Shown here: one piece after another, positions 61,847-64,000 of the stretch
How the letters are laid out: each line of letters starts with the position of its first letter
Position numbering within the stretch: position 1 is the stretch's first letter
Origin: JAGDZR01 sp049115695
GTDB lineage: Bacteria > Bacteroidota > Bacteroidia > Cytophagales > Cyclobacteriaceae
Length of the DNA stretch: 64,000 nt
Assembly: GCA_049115695.1 (NCBI GenBank)
Contig: JAGDZR010000018.1
Span: 124,001 to 188,000 of the forward strand
Direction: 5' to 3'
Made by a program: the position numbers and the translations under genes
The notes under the pieces: generated by a model
Told to the model about the DNA's origin: nothing
Databases searched by the model: none
The model's input: only the letters and a program-made list of their open reading frames with translations

Positions 61847-63088
61847 ATGAATAATATTACAACAACCTTCGTGTTAGATAAGAGAAGGACCCTTGAAAAT
61901 GGCACACACCCAGTTAAACTCCGTATGACATACTTGCGAAAGTCTCGAATGTTTAGTGTCGTTGACGAACACGACCAAAGCGTCTCGCTTGATCCATCCT
62001 CCTTTGATAAAATAAGAAATGGAACACGACTATCAACAGATCTGAGAGCGGTCAGAAAAGTTATATTCAGCAATATTGAAAAAGCTGATGAGACGGTTCA
62101 GCGAATTGTCCAAAATAATCCACCTTTCGAATTTTATAAATATGATCAATTGACCAACCGAAGAGTCAAGTACCATTCAATCGCAGGAATATTTGATTTA
62201 ATTATTGATGAGAACGTAAATGAAGAAAGGTATGGCAATGCAAGTACCTATGCAACTGTGAAACATAGCCTTCAGGACTTCTTAGATATTGATAATCTCC
62301 ATCCAAGAGAAGTGAATGTGAAGTTTCTCAAGGCTTTTGAGCATTTCCTTATCAATTCTCGAGGATTGAGTTATATCTCAGTGAGTTCGTACATGAGAAC
62401 TTTACGGGCGATGGTCAATAGAGCGATAAATATGTCCATCCTTGATCGAAACTATTACCCATTTGGTAGAGGTCGATATATGATTCCCAGGCAAGCAGCT
62501 CGAAAAAAAGCCCTTCCTAAAGCTGATGCAATTAAGTTGATTAAACTAAAACTTCCGAAACACTCTAGCCGATGGTATGCACATCAATATTTCCTTTTAT
62601 CAATGTATTGCAATGGAATGAACTTCGGTGACATTGCAGAGTTAAAGAAAACGGACTATAACGGAGAATGGATAACATTCTATCGAAGGAAAACAAAAAC
62701 AACCTCTAGTACAAAAAAGCAAATTCGAGTTGCAGTAGTTGATGAAATAAAAGCAATTATCAATAATCTAAAGGCTGATGACGGAATATATCTGTTTCCA
62801 ATTTTGGATGACCGTGATGATGCAAAGCGTCAAAGAGAAGTAAGGCAGCAGTTTATACAAAACACAAATAAGGCAATGAAAAAAATTGCTGCAGAGCTTG
62901 ATATTGACCCCAAAATAAGTACCAACTATGCGAGACATACGTTTGCAACACTACATAAACAAAAGGGAACAAATATTATGATGATTAGTGATGCAATGGG
63001 GCATACATCTATCAAGACTACACAGATATATTTCGATAGTTTTGATGATGATGCATTAAGAGACATGAACAAAGGTTTATTTGAATAA
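61847..63088 (+). CDS. Tyrosine recombinase/integrase, Bacteroidota type
   Basis: Catalyses site-specific integration and excision. The 413-residue protein has an N-terminal arm-binding domain, a SAM-like core-binding domain (about 125-215) and a C-terminal catalytic domain (225-400). Visible catalytic residues are Arg363 in YARHTFAT, His386 in MGHTSIKTT and the nucleophile Tyr395. The first Arg of the usual pentad is replaced: the motif reads SMYCNGMNF, with Asn256 where many relatives have Arg. IntDOT, of CTnDOT, also lacks this first Arg, so the change need not abolish activity. It faces away from the tRNA remnant. Confidence 0.92.
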   Translation: MNNITTTFVLDKRRTLENGTHPVKLRMTYLRKSRMFSVVDEHDQSVSLDPSSFDKIRNGTRLSTDLRAVRKVIFSNIEKADETVQRIVQNNPPFEFYKYDQLTNRRVKYHSIAGIFDLIIDENVNEERYGNASTYATVKHSLQDFLDIDNLHPREVNVKFLKAFEHFLINSRGLSYISVSSYMRTLRAMVNRAINMSILDRNYYPFGRGRYMIPRQAARKKALPKADAIKLIKLKLPKHSSRWYAHQYFLLSMYCNGMNFGDIAELKKTDYNGEWITFYRRKTKTTSSTKKQIRVAVVDEIKAIINNLKADDGIYLFPILDDRDDAKRQREVRQQFIQNTNKAMKKIAAELDIDPKISTNYARHTFATLHKQKGTNIMMISDAMGHTSIKTTQIYFDSFDDDALRDMNKGLFE

Positions 63089-63096
63089 ACTATGTT

Positions 63097-63152
63097 ATGC
63101 GATCTGAAGACCTTAAAGAAATGTGCAATACATCTGGGGATTCAGATCGCAT
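63097..63152 (+). terminator. 12-bp perfect inverted repeat after the integrase, possible terminator
   Basis: ATGCGATCTGAA and TTCAGATCGCAT are exact complements with 32 bases between them, starting nine bases after the integrase stop and followed by an AT-rich T-tract. As a terminator the loop is long. It could also be a recombination or regulatory element. Confidence 0.5.
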
Positions 63153-63371
63153 TATTATTTTTCGGTTTGCTATCGTTGAAATAGATTCTTCTTTGAATTA
63201 GACCTGTTGGACCATTTTTGGATAATTTAATCAAACACTGAAGGAAATTGACTTATTGGCACAATACATCATTTATTGGTCAGATTGCCTTTTCTAATAA
63301 CTAAAGACTTGACCGGAAGGAAACACCACAAAACACCAGATTAAAAAACTACCAATTCATTAATAATGCTT

Positions 63372-63396
63372 AACGGGACCCGTTTTGGTTTTTTGA
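63372..63396 (+). terminator. Palindrome followed by T-rich run
   Basis: AACGG and CCGTT enclose three bases; a T-rich tract with seven T in eight bases follows soon after. It may be a small terminator upstream of the Rhs-like gene or a binding site. Short stem, so weak support. Confidence 0.35.
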
Positions 63397-63400
63397 TTTA

Positions 63401-63452
63401 TAGTTCTTAACTATGCTCCCTAAGATTTAAGTAACTCAATTTTTAAGAACTA
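63401..63452. repeat. 10-bp perfect inverted repeat with 32-base spacer
   Basis: TAGTTCTTAA and TTAAGAACTA are exact complements separated by 32 bases, the same spacing as the repeat at 63097-63152, though the arms differ. It lies about 150 bases upstream of the Rhs-like gene. Confidence 0.45.
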
Positions 63453-63598
63453 AAATATACCGCTATTGATCTCTACCACAGGTTATTCGACCGGCATTTC
63501 TTTTTGATTTCAGAATTCATTGGTCCCAATGGATAAGGGACCCGTGTTGCTCAAACCAATCTTGATAGCCAGATCAACCTTAAAAACCAAATCACTAA

Positions 63599-64000
63599 AT
63601 GAATAAGAAATTGAAATCCTTTTCACTTCTCGGAGCACTGCTCCTGATTATTCAGTTAGATCTCAGTGCGCAGACGATCGCAGGTGAGACCATCGTTTTA
63701 GATGCCATTGAGGAAGCAACTCCTGAGCACAATATCAAGGTGGTCAACTCCTATACACTGCAGGCGCCTCCTGAAGGGGAGATCACCATCAGTGCGGCGA
63801 CCAATGGGGAATGGACAGTAGAGCTGATCCCGCAGACCAATCCAAATGTACCTCCTACATTTAGTCAAAACTTTCTGCGCACAGAGACCGCTATGGAGCC
63901 CATCACTGATGAGCTCGACTTTGCTGGAAGAGGTAGTGAGTCGGTGATCACCACATTTGACTACAGCGATGGACTGGGCAGACCTACACAATCGATCGGA
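63599..64000 (+). CDS. YD/Rhs-repeat type secreted protein, N-terminal part (cut by window edge)
   Basis: From the ATG at 63599 the frame stays open to the window end, 134 codons. The start has a signal peptide (LLIIQLDLSAQ). A later segment reads NFLRTETAMEPI and then TTFDYSDGLGRPTQSI. The run of F/Y-x-DGLGRP is the DUF6443 lead-in that opens many Bacteroidota RHS/YD-repeat proteins. Those are large, wall-exposed shells, often ending in a variable toxin. The rest lies outside the window, so toxin and repeats cannot be assessed. The gene is GC-richer than the intergenic DNA before it. It is probably cargo of the element. Confidence 0.72.
   Translation, partial: MNKKLKSFSLLGALLLIIQLDLSAQTIAGETIVLDAIEEATPEHNIKVVNSYTLQAPPEGEITISAATNGEWTVELIPQTNPNVPPTFSQNFLRTETAMEPITDELDFAGRGSESVITTFDYSDGLGRPTQSIG

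Larger units (their letters stand above)
63089..63598. other. 510-base intergenic region between integrase and Rhs-like gene
   Basis: No convincing gene is seen. It holds two perfect inverted repeats (63097-63152 and 63401-63452), a 13-base palindrome AACGGGACCCGTT at 63372-63384 followed by a T-rich run, and a GGTCCC/GGGACC pair at 63522-63542. The nine bases GGGACCCGT occur twice, near 63375 and 63537. Confidence 0.6.
61692..64000. mobile_element. Left boundary of an integrated element (integrase, Rhs-like gene), extends beyond window
   Basis: The region right of the tRNA-Asn remnant carries a Bacteroidota tyrosine recombinase, inverted repeats, and the start of a YD/Rhs-type gene. Base composition and coding style change here. 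The other end should hold an intact tRNA-Asn and lies outside the window. Inferred from the tRNA half and the integrase; not proven. Confidence 0.5.

Noticed and set aside
63698..63991. Minus-strand frame of 97 codons at the right edge
   Set aside because: The plus strand there is a well-formed signal-peptide-bearing Rhs-like N-terminus; the minus frame is its shadow.

Overview
The window reads as a chromosome segment from a marine-type Bacteroidota, most likely a cytophagale. Evidence for the phylum is a full-length SprA, DUF4837 and DUF4292 lipoproteins, an archaeal/eukaryal-type ProS, a CdaA-FolP-DUF1599 neighbourhood, many lipoproteins, and promoters of the form TTTG-N19-TAnnTTTG. Coding density is high, many genes overlap by 4 to 8 bases, and several start with TTG or GTG. 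The species is not recognised.

Layout. 1-7.3 kb: a 5'-cut MltF-like lytic transglycosylase, a secreted M20 amidohydrolase, a minus-strand ABC exporter pair with a histidine kinase, and a PlsC acyltransferase. 7.3-13.6 kb: gatC, a large membrane/TPR protein of unknown role, then hutH-hutU for histidine breakdown. 13.6-21.5 kb: a nitrous oxide reduction locus on the minus strand (Rrf2 regulator, cytochrome c, fasciclin lipoprotein, clade II nosZ, a four-helix membrane protein, nosL, nosD, nosF, nosY), plus a frameshifted small membrane protein on the other side of the regulator. This locus would let the cell respire N2O without being a full denitrifier.

21.5-44.5 kb: a long minus-strand run of envelope and housekeeping genes (flippase, TPR protein, DUF4292, EnvC-like, TatA, GatA, MltD-like, DUF4837, malic enzyme, RuvA, SprA, GcvH, VanZ, TonB). 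SprA is the outer-membrane translocon of the type IX secretion system. 43.5-46 kb: an SDR-type threonine dehydrogenase and Kbl, together converting threonine to glycine and acetyl-CoA, with a small unknown gene in between. 46-50 kb: cdaA, folP, DUF1599, a DoxX-like protein and aroK. 50-56.3 kb: an OmpP1/FadL-like porin, a secreted Ser/Arg-rich protein, proS, and an NfeD-flotillin pair. 56.5-60 kb: the 5-oxoprolinase operon pxpABC with an Nramp-like transporter that has lost the canonical metal ligands.

60-64 kb is the accessory end. A lone receiver domain and a secreted DNA/RNA nuclease are followed by the 3' half of a tRNA-Asn gene on the minus strand, still joined to its terminator. A tyrosine recombinase with a near-perfect promoter comes next, then a 510-base intergenic stretch with two inverted repeats, then the 5' end of a YD/Rhs-type secreted protein cut by the window edge. 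I read this as the boundary of an integrated element whose other end, with an intact tRNA-Asn, lies beyond base 64,000. Two N bases fall inside the tRNA remnant, so the junction needs an assembly check.
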